DNA of 5,128 nucleotides, taken from NCBI GenBank assembly GCA_947302945.1, contig CAMYWZ010000103.1, forward strand, positions 1 to 5,128. The letters are read 5' to 3'. Positions 1 through 5,128 of the stretch are shown piece by piece (position 1 is the stretch's first letter; every line of letters starts with the position of its first letter). Source of the DNA: an uncultured Bacillota bacterium. Lineage in GTDB: Bacteria > Bacillota > Clostridia > Peptostreptococcales > Anaerovoracaceae. Under the pieces are notes generated by a model. The model was not told the DNA's origin and searched no databases. It saw only the letters and a list, made by a program, of their open reading frames with translations. Both the position numbers and the translations under genes were made by a program.

Positions 1-1113
1 CCGGTCGCTTCGGACAAACTCAGAAATATCGCAAGACCGGGGCAGAAGACCGTGATCGTCACCAGCGACATCTCAAGGCCCATGCCCAGCTTCGACGTGC
101 TTCCCTCGGTCCTTGAGGAGCTCAATGCTGCCGGCATCCCGGACGCGGACATCACCGTAGTCTTCGGGCTCGGCTCTCACAGAGGCCACACCGAAGAGGA
201 GAGGAAAAAGCTCGTGGGTGAGGACGTCTACAGCCGCGTGCGCTGCATGGACAGCACCCCGGACGACTGCGTCAGCTTCGGAACGACCAGCCGCGGCACT
301 CCGGTGGACATCACAAGGATCGTCGCGGAAGCGGATCTGCGGATATGCCTTGGCAACGTGGAGTTCCACTACTTCGCAGGCTACTCGGGCGGCTACAAGG
401 CCATAATGCCGGGAGTTTCAACGCCAGCCGCCATCCAGGCCAACCACAGGATGATGGTCGAGGCACAGGCCAGGACCGGCCATCTCGAAGGCAACCCGGT
501 CCGCGAAGACATAGAGGAAGCCGGCGCCATGGTAGGCGTGGACTTCATAGTCAACGTCGTGCTGGACGAGCACCGCCGCATAGTCTACGCAGCCGCGGGG
601 GACGTCGTAAAGGCCCACCGCGACGCCTGCGAATACCTCAACAGGATGTACATCAGGCCCATAGACAGCCTCGCGGACATAGTCATAGTCAGCCAGGGCG
701 GTGCCCCCAAGGACGCCAACCTCTACCAGGTCCAGAAAGCCCTCGACAACGCGAAGCACGCCGTAAGGGAAGGTGGCCGCATCATCCTTGTCGGAGCCTG
801 CCACGAAGGCCCCGGAAACAAGGTGTTCACTGAATGGATTCAGTCCTCGCAAAAGCCGGAAGACCTTATAGAGCGCATCCACAGGCACTTCCAGCTCGGA
901 GGCCACAAAGCCGCCGCCATCGCAATGACAGAGCTTAAGGCTCAGGTGGATCTTGTCTCGGAAATGGATGACGAGCTCGTCAGGCAGTTCTTCATGGTCC
1001 CCAGACGCAGCCTCGCCGAAGCCTTCTCCGCCGCCATGAAAGACTACGGCGAAGACGCCTCAGTCATAGCCATGCCCTTCGGCGGAGCCACGCTGCCGGT
1101 CCTAAGACAGTAA
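1..1113 (+). CDS. larA: LarA-family nickel-pincer 2-hydroxyacid racemase (5' end missing)
   Basis: This is a DUF2088/LarA-type protein. Characterised LarA interconverts D- and L-lactate using a nickel pincer cofactor (NPN) in the cytoplasm. The reading frame is open to base 1, so the GTG at 52 is internal; 17 further residues precede it and about 50 are missing compared with Lactiplantibacillus plantarum LarA. Counting from the GTG, the family landmarks are present: SDISRP with Arg9 (LarA Arg75), GSHRGH with His43 (His108), EFHYFAGYSGG with His106 (His174), Lys116 in GGYKAIMPG (the Lys184 that carries the cofactor), His132 in ANHR (Nickel ligand His200), and NLYQVQK with Tyr225, Gln226 and Lys229 (Tyr294, Gln295, Lys298). 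These equivalences were aligned by eye from memory. The active-site set looks intact, so a working NPN enzyme is likely. The substrate is not determined, because LarA homologues act on several 2-hydroxyacids. No larB, larC or larE is visible. The gene ends at TAA 1111-1113, just before a terminator. Confidence 0.9.
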   Translation, partial: PVASDKLRNIARPGQKTVIVTSDISRPMPSFDVLPSVLEELNAAGIPDADITVVFGLGSHRGHTEEERKKLVGEDVYSRVRCMDSTPDDCVSFGTTSRGTPVDITRIVAEADLRICLGNVEFHYFAGYSGGYKAIMPGVSTPAAIQANHRMMVEAQARTGHLEGNPVREDIEEAGAMVGVDFIVNVVLDEHRRIVYAAAGDVVKAHRDACEYLNRMYIRPIDSLADIVIVSQGGAPKDANLYQVQKALDNAKHAVREGGRIILVGACHEGPGNKVFTEWIQSSQKPEDLIERIHRHFQLGGHKAAAIAMTELKAQVDLVSEMDDELVRQFFMVPRRSLAEAFSAAMKDYGEDASVIAMPFGGATLPVLRQ

Positions 1114-1124
1114 ATCAAAACACA

Positions 1125-1153
1125 AAAACTCCCGGAAATGCTCCGGGAGTTTT
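1125..1153. terminator. Bidirectional intrinsic terminator between convergent genes
   Basis: A perfect inverted repeat pairs AAAACTCCCGGA (1125-1136) with TCCGGGAGTTTT (1142-1153), giving a 12-bp stem with a 5-nt loop. On the + strand the stem ends in TTTT, which is a short U-tract for the larA transcript. On the - strand it is followed by TTTTTGTGTTTTGATTTA, a better U-rich tract, so it should end the vor operon transcript efficiently. It lies 11 nt after the larA stop and 17 nt after the vorC stop, as expected for a shared terminator. Confidence 0.9.
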
Positions 1154-1170
1154 GAATTGCCTTAAAAGCT

Positions 1171-1716
1171 CTACTTCTGTGAGCGTCCTATCTCCAGGCC
1201 TTTCTCGAAGGCTGCCTTGTTGAGGGGCAGGAGCTTGGCTTTGGAGGCCAGCTTGTGCTCTATGGTGGCCCAGACGACTGCGGGGTCGATGACTTCGGTG
1301 TAGCCTACGTATACGCCCAGCATGATGACGTTGAGGACCTTGGCGTTGCCCATCTCAAGAGCAAGCTCGGTGACGGGAGCCTTGACGACCTTGATGTCGG
1401 TGCGGGTGATCTCGTCAGTTACGATGGAGCTGTTGATGAAGAGGTTTCCGCCCTTTTTAAGGGTGGGGAGGAACTTCTTGAGGGACGGTCCGTTGAGGAC
1501 GATGAGGTCGTCCATGACGTCTCCCAGGGGAGCTCCGATCTCGTCGTCGGAGATGACTACGAAGCAGTTTGCTGTGCCTCCGCGCTGCTCTGCGCCGTAG
1601 GACGGGAAGAAGGTAATGTTCTTATCCGTGGAGTTGCAGGTGGCGTCCGCGAGGAACTTGCCGAGGGTCATTACGCCCTGGCCGCCGAAGCCGGCTACGC
1701 AAAGATTTGTTTCCAT
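1171..1716 (-). CDS. vorC: 2-oxoacid:ferredoxin oxidoreductase, gamma subunit
   Basis: This 181-residue protein is the gamma subunit (POR/KOR gamma domain) of a ferredoxin-linked 2-oxoacid oxidoreductase. In this superfamily the gamma domain helps bind coenzyme A and completes the active site made by alpha and beta. The N-terminal glycine-rich motif VAGFGGQGV (residues 7-15) and the block FFPSYGAEQRGGTANC (36-51) are both family hallmarks, and the length is normal for a stand-alone gamma subunit. It is the last gene of the operon, 12 nt after the beta gene, and is preceded by AGGAGG, which overlaps the beta stop codon; this supports ATG 1716 as the start. The gamma family does not by itself reveal the substrate; the VOR assignment comes from the adjacent alpha and beta subunits. 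The gene symbol follows common naming, which varies between species. Confidence 0.93.
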   Translation of the reverse strand: METNLCVAGFGGQGVMTLGKFLADATCNSTDKNITFFPSYGAEQRGGTANCFVVISDDEIGAPLGDVMDDLIVLNGPSLKKFLPTLKKGGNLFINSSIVTDEITRTDIKVVKAPVTELALEMGNAKVLNVIMLGVYVGYTEVIDPAVVWATIEHKLASKAKLLPLNKAAFEKGLEIGRSQK

Positions 1717-1723
1717 ATTCGTT

Positions 1724-1729
1724 CCTCCT
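1724..1729 (-). promoter_or_regulatory. Shine-Dalgarno of vorC overlapping the vorA stop
   Basis: On the - strand the sequence TAAGGAGGAACGAATATG puts a full AGGAGG 7 nt before the gamma-subunit ATG and shares a base with the TAA stop of the beta gene. Ribosomes terminating on beta are therefore placed on the gamma initiation site, which fits coupled translation. Confidence 0.85.
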
Positions 1730-2466
1730 TATCTGTCTCTAATGACTCCGAGAGGATACTCGGGAAGCATCTTCTCTTCGATGTAGTCCAGGCACTTGAG
1801 AGGATCAAGACCCCAGTTGGTGGGGCAGGAGGTGACTATCTCGACCATGGAGAAGCCCTTGCCCTCGAGCTGGTTCTTGAATGCCTTCTTGATGGCGTTC
1901 TTGGTCTTCATGACGTTCTGCGGATTGTTGCAGCTGGTCCTGACAAGATATGCAGGAGCGGTGAGCTGGTTGAGGATCTCGCACATGTGCATGGGGTAGC
2001 CGTGATCCTTGGCGTTGCGGCCGAAGGGGGCGGTGGAAGCCTTCATGCCCACGAGGGTGGTAGGAGCCATCTGGCCGCCGGTCATTCCGTAGATACCGTT
2101 GTTGATGAAGATGACGGTGATGTTCTCGCCTCTGTTGGCTGCGGACATGGTCTCGGCAAGGCCTATGGATGCGAGGTCGCCGTCGCCCTGGTAGGTGAAT
2201 ACGAGGGTGTCGGGGTTGGTGCGCTTGAGGCCGGTGGCGACTGCGCAGGCCCTTCCGTGAGGAGCGGTGGCGTTGTCGTAAGCCATGTAGTCCATCTGCA
2301 GACCGCAGCAGCCTATACCCAGAACGCATGCAGTCTTTTCGATGATGCCAAGCTCGTCTATGACTTCGCCTATGAGCTTCATTACTGTACCGTGCATGCA
2401 GCCGGGGCAGAATCCGGAGACTTTGTCTTCCTGGATGGTTTTAGTTCTTGAATAGATCAGTTCCAT
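1729..2466 (-). CDS. vorA: 2-oxoacid:ferredoxin oxidoreductase, beta (thiamine diphosphate) subunit
   Basis: This 245-residue protein is the thiamine-diphosphate-binding catalytic subunit, where the 2-oxoacid is decarboxylated and electrons pass to an iron-sulfur cluster. The cofactor motif is QGDGDLASIG (residues 93-102) followed by the Asn pair at 122-123 in INNGIYGMTGGQ, which bind Mg-diphosphate. Cys20 and Cys23 (FCPGCMHG), one of Cys53/Cys54 (GIGCCG) and Cys214 (SCPTNW) occupy the positions expected for ligands of the proximal [4Fe-4S] cluster in this superfamily. The order PHGRACAVATG, TPP motif, GGQMAPTT and late SCPTNW matches the stand-alone beta subunits of VOR/KOR enzymes, and the length is typical. 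The start is ATG 2466, separated from the alpha-subunit TAA by one base, with GGAGG lying inside the end of the alpha gene. Branched-chain specificity is inferred mainly from the partner alpha subunit; 2-oxoglutarate or another 2-oxoacid is possible. Confidence 0.94.
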   Translation of the reverse strand: MELIYSRTKTIQEDKVSGFCPGCMHGTVMKLIGEVIDELGIIEKTACVLGIGCCGLQMDYMAYDNATAPHGRACAVATGLKRTNPDTLVFTYQGDGDLASIGLAETMSAANRGENITVIFINNGIYGMTGGQMAPTTLVGMKASTAPFGRNAKDHGYPMHMCEILNQLTAPAYLVRTSCNNPQNVMKTKNAIKKAFKNQLEGKGFSMVEIVTSCPTNWGLDPLKCLDYIEEKMLPEYPLGVIRDR

Positions 2467-2467
2467 G

Positions 2468-3550
2468 TTACTTTGCCTCCATTATCTTTCTGGCAGCAGT
2501 GAGAACTGCTTCGCGGGTCATGATGTTTCCGCCTGAGCACAGGCAGGTGCTGATCGGAGCGCGGTCCTTTACAGCGACCTGTACGTCTTCCACGAAGAGG
2601 GCAGGGATAGACATCTCGATGTCGAGTATGCCTTTTACCTTCTTGTAGTTGATGTGGTCGTAAGCTTCGTACGGGAACGGATATACGGTCTTTGCTCTGA
2701 TGAGGCCGGCCTTGATGCCTTCTGCGCGAAGGATCTTGACAGCGGACTTGCCTATACGGGCGGAGATGCCGTAGCCTGTGAGGACCACCTCAGCGTCGTC
2801 GAGCATGAACTCTTCGGCTTCGGCTTCCTTCTGCCAGGACTTGTAGAGGGCTGCGTCTTCCTCGCTGTCGGACTGCATTACCTTGGTGGACCAGTTGCCC
2901 GGCTGTATCCATGCTCTGTGAGCGTAGTCCAGCTTGTGGCCTGTGAGGGTCCATGCCTTCTTGGCTTCCTTCATGGCGGCGACTTCTTCGTCCGACTTCA
3001 TCGGGGGAAGTTCTACCGGCTCCATCATGGTGCCGACGACGCCGTCGATGAGGATGAGGACGGGCCTTCTGTACTGGTCAGCTACGTCGAAAGCTTTGTA
3101 TGTCATGTCTACTGCTTCCTGGACGGATGCGGGAGCGAATACTCTCATGCGGAATCCGCCGTTGCCGGAAGCCTTGGTAGCCTGGAGATAGTCCATCTGT
3201 GCGGGCTGGATGGAGCCAACGCCCGGGCCTCCTCTGGAGACGTTGACGTATACCATCGGGATCCTTGCTGCTGCGCAGTAGGAAATACCTTCGCTCTTAA
3301 GGGAGATTCCCGGGGAGGACGAGCTGGTCATGGAACGTGTTCCGCCGGAAGCGGCGCCGTATACCATGCTTACGGAAGCGACTTCCGATTCGCCCTGTAC
3401 GAAGACTCCGCCAACTTCAGGCAGACGCCTGGAGAAGTACTCGGGGATCTCGTTCTGCGGTGTGATGGGGTAGCCTGCAAAGAAGCGGCAGCCTGTGCGG
3501 ACGGCGGCTTCAGCTATAGCTTCGGTACCCTTCATAAATACTCTTGCCAT
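2468..3550 (-). CDS. vorB: 2-oxoacid:ferredoxin oxidoreductase, alpha subunit (VorB type)
   Basis: This 360-residue protein is the pyrimidine-binding alpha subunit that pairs with beta. The VOR enzyme converts 2-oxoisovalerate, CoA and oxidised ferredoxin to isobutyryl-CoA, CO2 and reduced ferredoxin in the cytoplasm. Visible landmarks are GYPITPQNEIPEY (residues 26-38), the glutamates in QGESEVAS (52-59) in the region of the conserved TPP-activating Glu, TSSSSPGISL (75-84) and SRGGPGVGS (105-113). A C-terminal transketolase-C-like domain begins near VVLTGYGISARIG, about residue 260. The N-terminal MARVFMKGTEAIAEAA and the length match proteins usually named 3-methyl-2-oxobutanoate dehydrogenase subunit VorB. 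The start ATG 3550 has AGGAGG 8 nt upstream. It follows the ferredoxin gene by 14 nt. Family membership is very secure; the branched-chain substrate is an inference from the closest remembered family, and 2-oxoglutarate remains possible. Confidence 0.94.
   Translation of the reverse strand: MARVFMKGTEAIAEAAVRTGCRFFAGYPITPQNEIPEYFSRRLPEVGGVFVQGESEVASVSMVYGAASGGTRSMTSSSSPGISLKSEGISYCAAARIPMVYVNVSRGGPGVGSIQPAQMDYLQATKASGNGGFRMRVFAPASVQEAVDMTYKAFDVADQYRRPVLILIDGVVGTMMEPVELPPMKSDEEVAAMKEAKKAWTLTGHKLDYAHRAWIQPGNWSTKVMQSDSEEDAALYKSWQKEAEAEEFMLDDAEVVLTGYGISARIGKSAVKILRAEGIKAGLIRAKTVYPFPYEAYDHINYKKVKGILDIEMSIPALFVEDVQVAVKDRAPISTCLCSGGNIMTREAVLTAARKIMEAK
2476..2480 (-). promoter_or_regulatory. Shine-Dalgarno of vorA inside the vorB 3' end
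   Basis: GGAGG on the - strand lies within the last codons of the alpha gene, 9 nt before the beta ATG. The alpha stop TAA (2470-2468) falls between this site and the start codon (GGAGGCAAAGTAACATG). Beta initiation therefore uses a site translated by ribosomes finishing alpha, an arrangement that favours matched output of the two catalytic subunits. Confidence 0.85.
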
Positions 3551-3558
3551 TCTGATTG

Positions 3559-3564
3559 CCTCCT
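3559..3564 (-). promoter_or_regulatory. Shine-Dalgarno of vorB abutting the ferredoxin stop
   Basis: On the - strand TAAAGGAGGCAATCAGAATG places AGGAGG directly after the ferredoxin-gene stop and 8 nt before the alpha-subunit ATG. This is the strongest ribosome binding site in the window, decides the vorB start, and suggests re-initiation after the ferredoxin gene. Confidence 0.87.
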
Positions 3565-3768
3565 TTACTTATAGACTTCGATGGCTCCGTCCGGACAGAT
3601 GCGGCCGCAGATAGCGCAGCCTATGCAGTCATCCTGGCGGACCGGCTCAACGTACTCGTAGCCCTTGGAATTGACCTTGGTGCCGATCTCGAGAACGTGT
3701 TTGGGGCAGAACTTAACGCAATAGCCGCAGCTCTTGCATCGTTCATAAACGACTTTGATCATTGCCAT
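3565..3768 (-). CDS. vorD: 2[4Fe-4S] ferredoxin-type delta subunit of the 2-oxoacid oxidoreductase
   Basis: This 67-residue protein carries two complete 4Fe-4S ligand motifs: Cys11, Cys14, Cys17 with Cys21-Pro22 (CKSCGYCVKFCP), and Cys48, Cys51, Cys54 with Cys58-Pro59 (CIGCAICGRICP). These bind two [4Fe-4S] clusters that carry electrons from the catalytic beta subunit to external ferredoxin. In the classic ferredoxin pattern the last Cys of each motif completes the other cluster. The small size, the GYEYVEPV linker and the position as first gene of the delta-alpha-beta-gamma block are typical for VOR/KOR delta subunits, so a free-standing ferredoxin is less likely. AGGAAG lies 8 nt before ATG 3768, which favours this start over the ATG two codons later at 3762. 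It follows the ATPase gene after a 62-nt gap, the largest inside this operon. Confidence 0.93.
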   Translation of the reverse strand: MAMIKVVYERCKSCGYCVKFCPKHVLEIGTKVNSKGYEYVEPVRQDDCIGCAICGRICPDGAIEVYK

Positions 3769-3830
3769 GTTCTCTTCTTCCTTTCATTAAAAACAGGTTG
3801 ATGCTTTATTTGAGGGCAGGGGATGGGCCG
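3769..3830. other. 62-nt gap between the ATPase and ferredoxin genes
   Basis: This is the only sizeable intergenic stretch in the - strand operon. It holds the ferredoxin-gene ribosome binding site (AGGAAG, 3777-3782) and an A/T-richer patch on the - strand (CAAATAAAG, then TGTTTTTAATG) that could be a weak internal promoter or just leader sequence. I see no stable hairpin with a U-tract, so read-through from the regulator and ATPase genes into the enzyme genes is the simplest reading. Confidence 0.5.
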
Positions 3831-4526
3831 CTAGGCCAGATCGTCCTCCCAGAAATACGTAAGGTGCAGGTCTACGGGGTAGACCTTGATATCATCCGGC
3901 AGCGCCTGCGCGATCTGCCTCTTTGCGCAGAAGAAGTCTATCGGGACCACACCGCCGAGTATGGCTTTTGTGTCCTCTATGCCTTTGAGGACGTCTTCCG
4001 CTGTGGTCCTTACACCCAGGTTGGGGTTTCCTATGAACCTGAGCTTTTCGAGCTGTATGTGGGAGACTCCCAGGACCTGAGAGAGCACTCCGTCTATGTG
4101 GTCTATGGTGGCCGACCACGGTCTGAAGCTGTTCACGATGTAGTAAACGGCTGTGTTGTCTCTGTTTACGATGGGCGCGAAGCCGCCGATCTCGCGGGCG
4201 CCTATGTAGTCTCCGCCTATGTCCAGAATGACCCAGGAGTCCGGATCTGCCATGAGGGGCCTTACTCCGCCGACGAGGGTGGGGGCGTCGTAGAACTGCT
4301 CCTCGAAGTGGACCGTGATGCCTGCTTCTTCCATGGGCTTTGCCTTATCCCTTGAGCGGAAGAGGGGCTTGGTCATGTCCAGGTCGAAGAAGTGGACGGG
4401 CTTTGAGCCTTCCTTAGCAAGATCGTAGGCCAGGTTGATAGCTGTCTCCGACTTGCCGCAGCCGGCTTCCCCTATGAACACGAAGTTGGTGACTTTGTCG
4501 TCGTATCTGAAATCCGCCCGCATCAT
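3831..4526 (-). CDS. CobQ/MinD-like P-loop ATPase of unknown role, VOR-linked
   Basis: This 231-residue soluble protein resembles the small ATP-binding proteins often labelled CobQ/CobB/MinD/ParA-like. It has a Walker A motif GEAGCGKS at residues 19-26 and FFDLDMTKPLFRSRD at 46-60, which corresponds to the DLDxxxPxFRSR block of that group. WVILDIGGD at 98-106 acts as Walker B with Asp102. Further blocks are VNSFRPW (131-137) and GNPNLGVRTTAEDVLKG (166-182), where Asn167/Asn169 may contact the nucleotide base. The position aligned with the signature Lys of deviant Walker A motifs is Glu20. Only two cysteines occur (23 and 200), so there is no CxxC of the Mrp/ApbC iron-sulfur carriers. No membrane segment is seen. 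It overlaps the regulator gene and precedes the vor genes. ATG 4523 is an alternative start, better spaced (7 nt) from AGAGG. Its function is not known to me; activation, maturation or sensing linked to the oxidoreductase is only a guess. Confidence 0.85.
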   Translation of the reverse strand: MMRADFRYDDKVTNFVFIGEAGCGKSETAINLAYDLAKEGSKPVHFFDLDMTKPLFRSRDKAKPMEEAGITVHFEEQFYDAPTLVGGVRPLMADPDSWVILDIGGDYIGAREIGGFAPIVNRDNTAVYYIVNSFRPWSATIDHIDGVLSQVLGVSHIQLEKLRFIGNPNLGVRTTAEDVLKGIEDTKAILGGVVPIDFFCAKRQIAQALPDDIKVYPVDLHLTYFWEDDLA

Positions 4527-5128
4527 AAAGCCTCTATGATAGCTTTGTTCATGCGCTCAACGTGCTGGGTTATGAGCAGCCTGACGGAGGGGAGGTCTTT
4601 TGCGGCGAAGGAATCCACTATGGCCTGAAGGAGATCCGCGTCCGAAGCCCTTGAGGGGCACAGGGATGCGTACATGTTGCGCAGAAGGATCTGCTGGCCC
4701 TGGATGGCAAAGAGGGACTTTTCCAGTCTGCTGTTGCCGCAGTATTTATAGAAGACTCTGATGAAGTTGACCACGCTGAGAGCCTCTGCCTGGGCTGTTT
4801 TTGCGGCTTTGTAATCCGCGAGCCTTGCGGAAAGCTCCGCTGCTACTTTATCGGGATCGCTCTGCTGCATGGAGAGCTTGGCGGCCTCGCAGTGGAGGAG
4901 GCAGCCTACGTACTGTATCTCTTCGACGTCTTTTGCGGTAAGGTCGAGTATGTGCGCGCCGACGTTGTTTTCGTAGGTGACGAGGCCGTCCTGCTGAAGG
5001 CGGTTGACGGCTTCCCTGATAGGAGTGCAGGAAACGCCGAGGACCTCCTGGAGCTCGTTGACGTTCAGCTTTGCGCCAAGGGGGCGCTTGAGAGTGACTA
5101 TCTCGCTTTTGAGCTGTTCGTTCTCGGC
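4523..5128 (-). CDS. GntR-family transcription regulator, FCD domain (5' end beyond window)
   Basis: The frame is open from the TGA at 4523-4525 to the right edge, giving 201 visible residues; about 10-25 N-terminal residues are missing compared with the usual 210-240. The ATG at 4870 is internal. Visible residues 16-57 form a GntR winged helix-turn-helix: LNVNELQEVLGVSCTPIREA (21-40) is the helix-turn-helix, NRLQQDGLV (42-50) follows it, and ENNVGAHI (53-60) is the wing. The rest is an all-helical FCD effector domain with recognisable YCGN (129-132), AIVDSFAAKD (169-178) and TQHVERM (187-193). In family members with a metal site, a Dx3H pair and two later His bind the metal; here the aligned positions appear to be Val119, Ile123 and Leu167, with only His189 kept. 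It overlaps the ATPase gene by one or four bases and is therefore likely to regulate, and be co-transcribed with, the vor operon. Its ligand is unknown; a 2-oxoacid or related carboxylate would fit the context. Confidence 0.9.
   Translation of the reverse strand, partial: AENEQLKSEIVTLKRPLGAKLNVNELQEVLGVSCTPIREAVNRLQQDGLVTYENNVGAHILDLTAKDVEEIQYVGCLLHCEAAKLSMQQSDPDKVAAELSARLADYKAAKTAQAEALSVVNFIRVFYKYCGNSRLEKSLFAIQGQQILLRNMYASLCPSRASDADLLQAIVDSFAAKDLPSVRLLITQHVERMNKAIIEAL
4531..4535 (-). promoter_or_regulatory. Ribosome binding site of the ATPase gene, start ambiguous
   Basis: On the - strand AGAGGCTTTATGATG offers AGAGG with 4 nt to the first ATG (4526) and 7 nt to the second (4523). Spacing favours the second, which would shorten the protein by one residue. 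The regulator stop TGA (4525-4523) overlaps either start, giving ATGA with the first and TGATG with the second, so the two genes are probably translationally coupled. Confidence 0.6.

Noticed and set aside
52..54. GTG as the start of the LarA-family gene
   Set aside because: The frame stays open to base 1, the residues before it (IARPGQKT) fit the family's conserved lead-in, and about 50 family residues would still be missing; no ribosome binding site stands at a proper distance.
418..906. Open frames on both strands inside the LarA gene
   Set aside because: They overlap the strongly conserved LarA frame and have shadow-like compositions (Arg/Gly/Pro/His-rich on +, no domain on -).
1255..2451. 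Long + strand open frame opposite the gamma and beta genes (398 codons)
   Set aside because: It runs across the boundary of two clearly recognised - strand genes, is rich in Val, Gly, Asp and Leu in the manner of an antisense frame of biased codons, and shows no recognisable domain.
2654..3574. Long + strand open frame opposite vorB (306 codons)
   Set aside because: It lies antisense to a highly conserved alpha subunit, has a skewed Gly/Val/Asp/Cys composition and no family resemblance; it is best explained as a codon-bias shadow.
3795..3830. Internal promoter on the - strand before the ferredoxin gene
   Set aside because: The TTTAAT element is a fair -10 match but the -35 matches only about half the consensus and the leader would be very short; too weak to list as a feature.
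3826..3837. Short palindrome GGCC-GCTA-GGCC at the ATPase stop as a terminator
   Set aside because: The stem is only 4 bp and no U-tract follows on either strand.
3831..4526. ATPase as a Mrp/ApbC iron-sulfur carrier or NifH-like reductase activator
   Set aside because: It lacks the CxxC of Mrp/ApbC and the spaced cluster cysteines of NifH-like proteins; only Cys23 and Cys200 are present.

Overview
The window is bacterial: genes are tightly packed, Shine-Dalgarno sequences are strong, and an intrinsic terminator is present. It looks like a moderately GC-rich strict anaerobe that ferments amino acids. The main evidence is a complete four-subunit, ferredoxin-linked 2-oxoacid oxidoreductase of the branched-chain (VOR) type. 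Gene content and the regular use of AGG and ATA codons would suit Synergistota or amino-acid-fermenting Clostridia, but this placement is a guess from family knowledge and not from a phylogenetic marker.

Layout: two convergent transcription units meet at a bidirectional terminator (about 1125-1153). On the + strand, 1-1113 is the 3' part of a LarA-family (nickel-pincer-dependent 2-hydroxyacid racemase) gene whose start lies left of the window. On the - strand, reading from right to left, one apparent operon runs off the right edge: a GntR/FCD-type transcription regulator (partial, 5128-4523), a CobQ/MinD-like P-loop ATPase (4526-3831), a two-[4Fe-4S] ferredoxin-like delta subunit (3768-3565), the VorB-type alpha subunit (3550-2468), the thiamine-diphosphate-binding beta subunit (2466-1729) and the gamma subunit (1716-1171).

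How they work together: the four vor genes should give one enzyme that oxidatively decarboxylates a branched-chain 2-oxoacid (probably 2-oxoisovalerate, the deamination product of valine) to the acyl-CoA while reducing ferredoxin. The GntR/FCD protein is the natural candidate for local control. The ATPase has no established function but is translationally linked to the regulator and sits directly before the enzyme genes. The LarA homologue handles a 2-hydroxyacid and could be metabolically adjacent (2-hydroxyacid/2-oxoacid exchange), but it is on the opposite strand and that link is speculative.

The most interesting points are the regulator-ATPase-VOR arrangement with an ATPase of unknown role, the atypical P-loop of that ATPase, the apparent loss of the usual metal ligands in the FCD domain, and the LarA homologue of unknown substrate. 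No mobile element, CRISPR array, tRNA or rRNA was seen.
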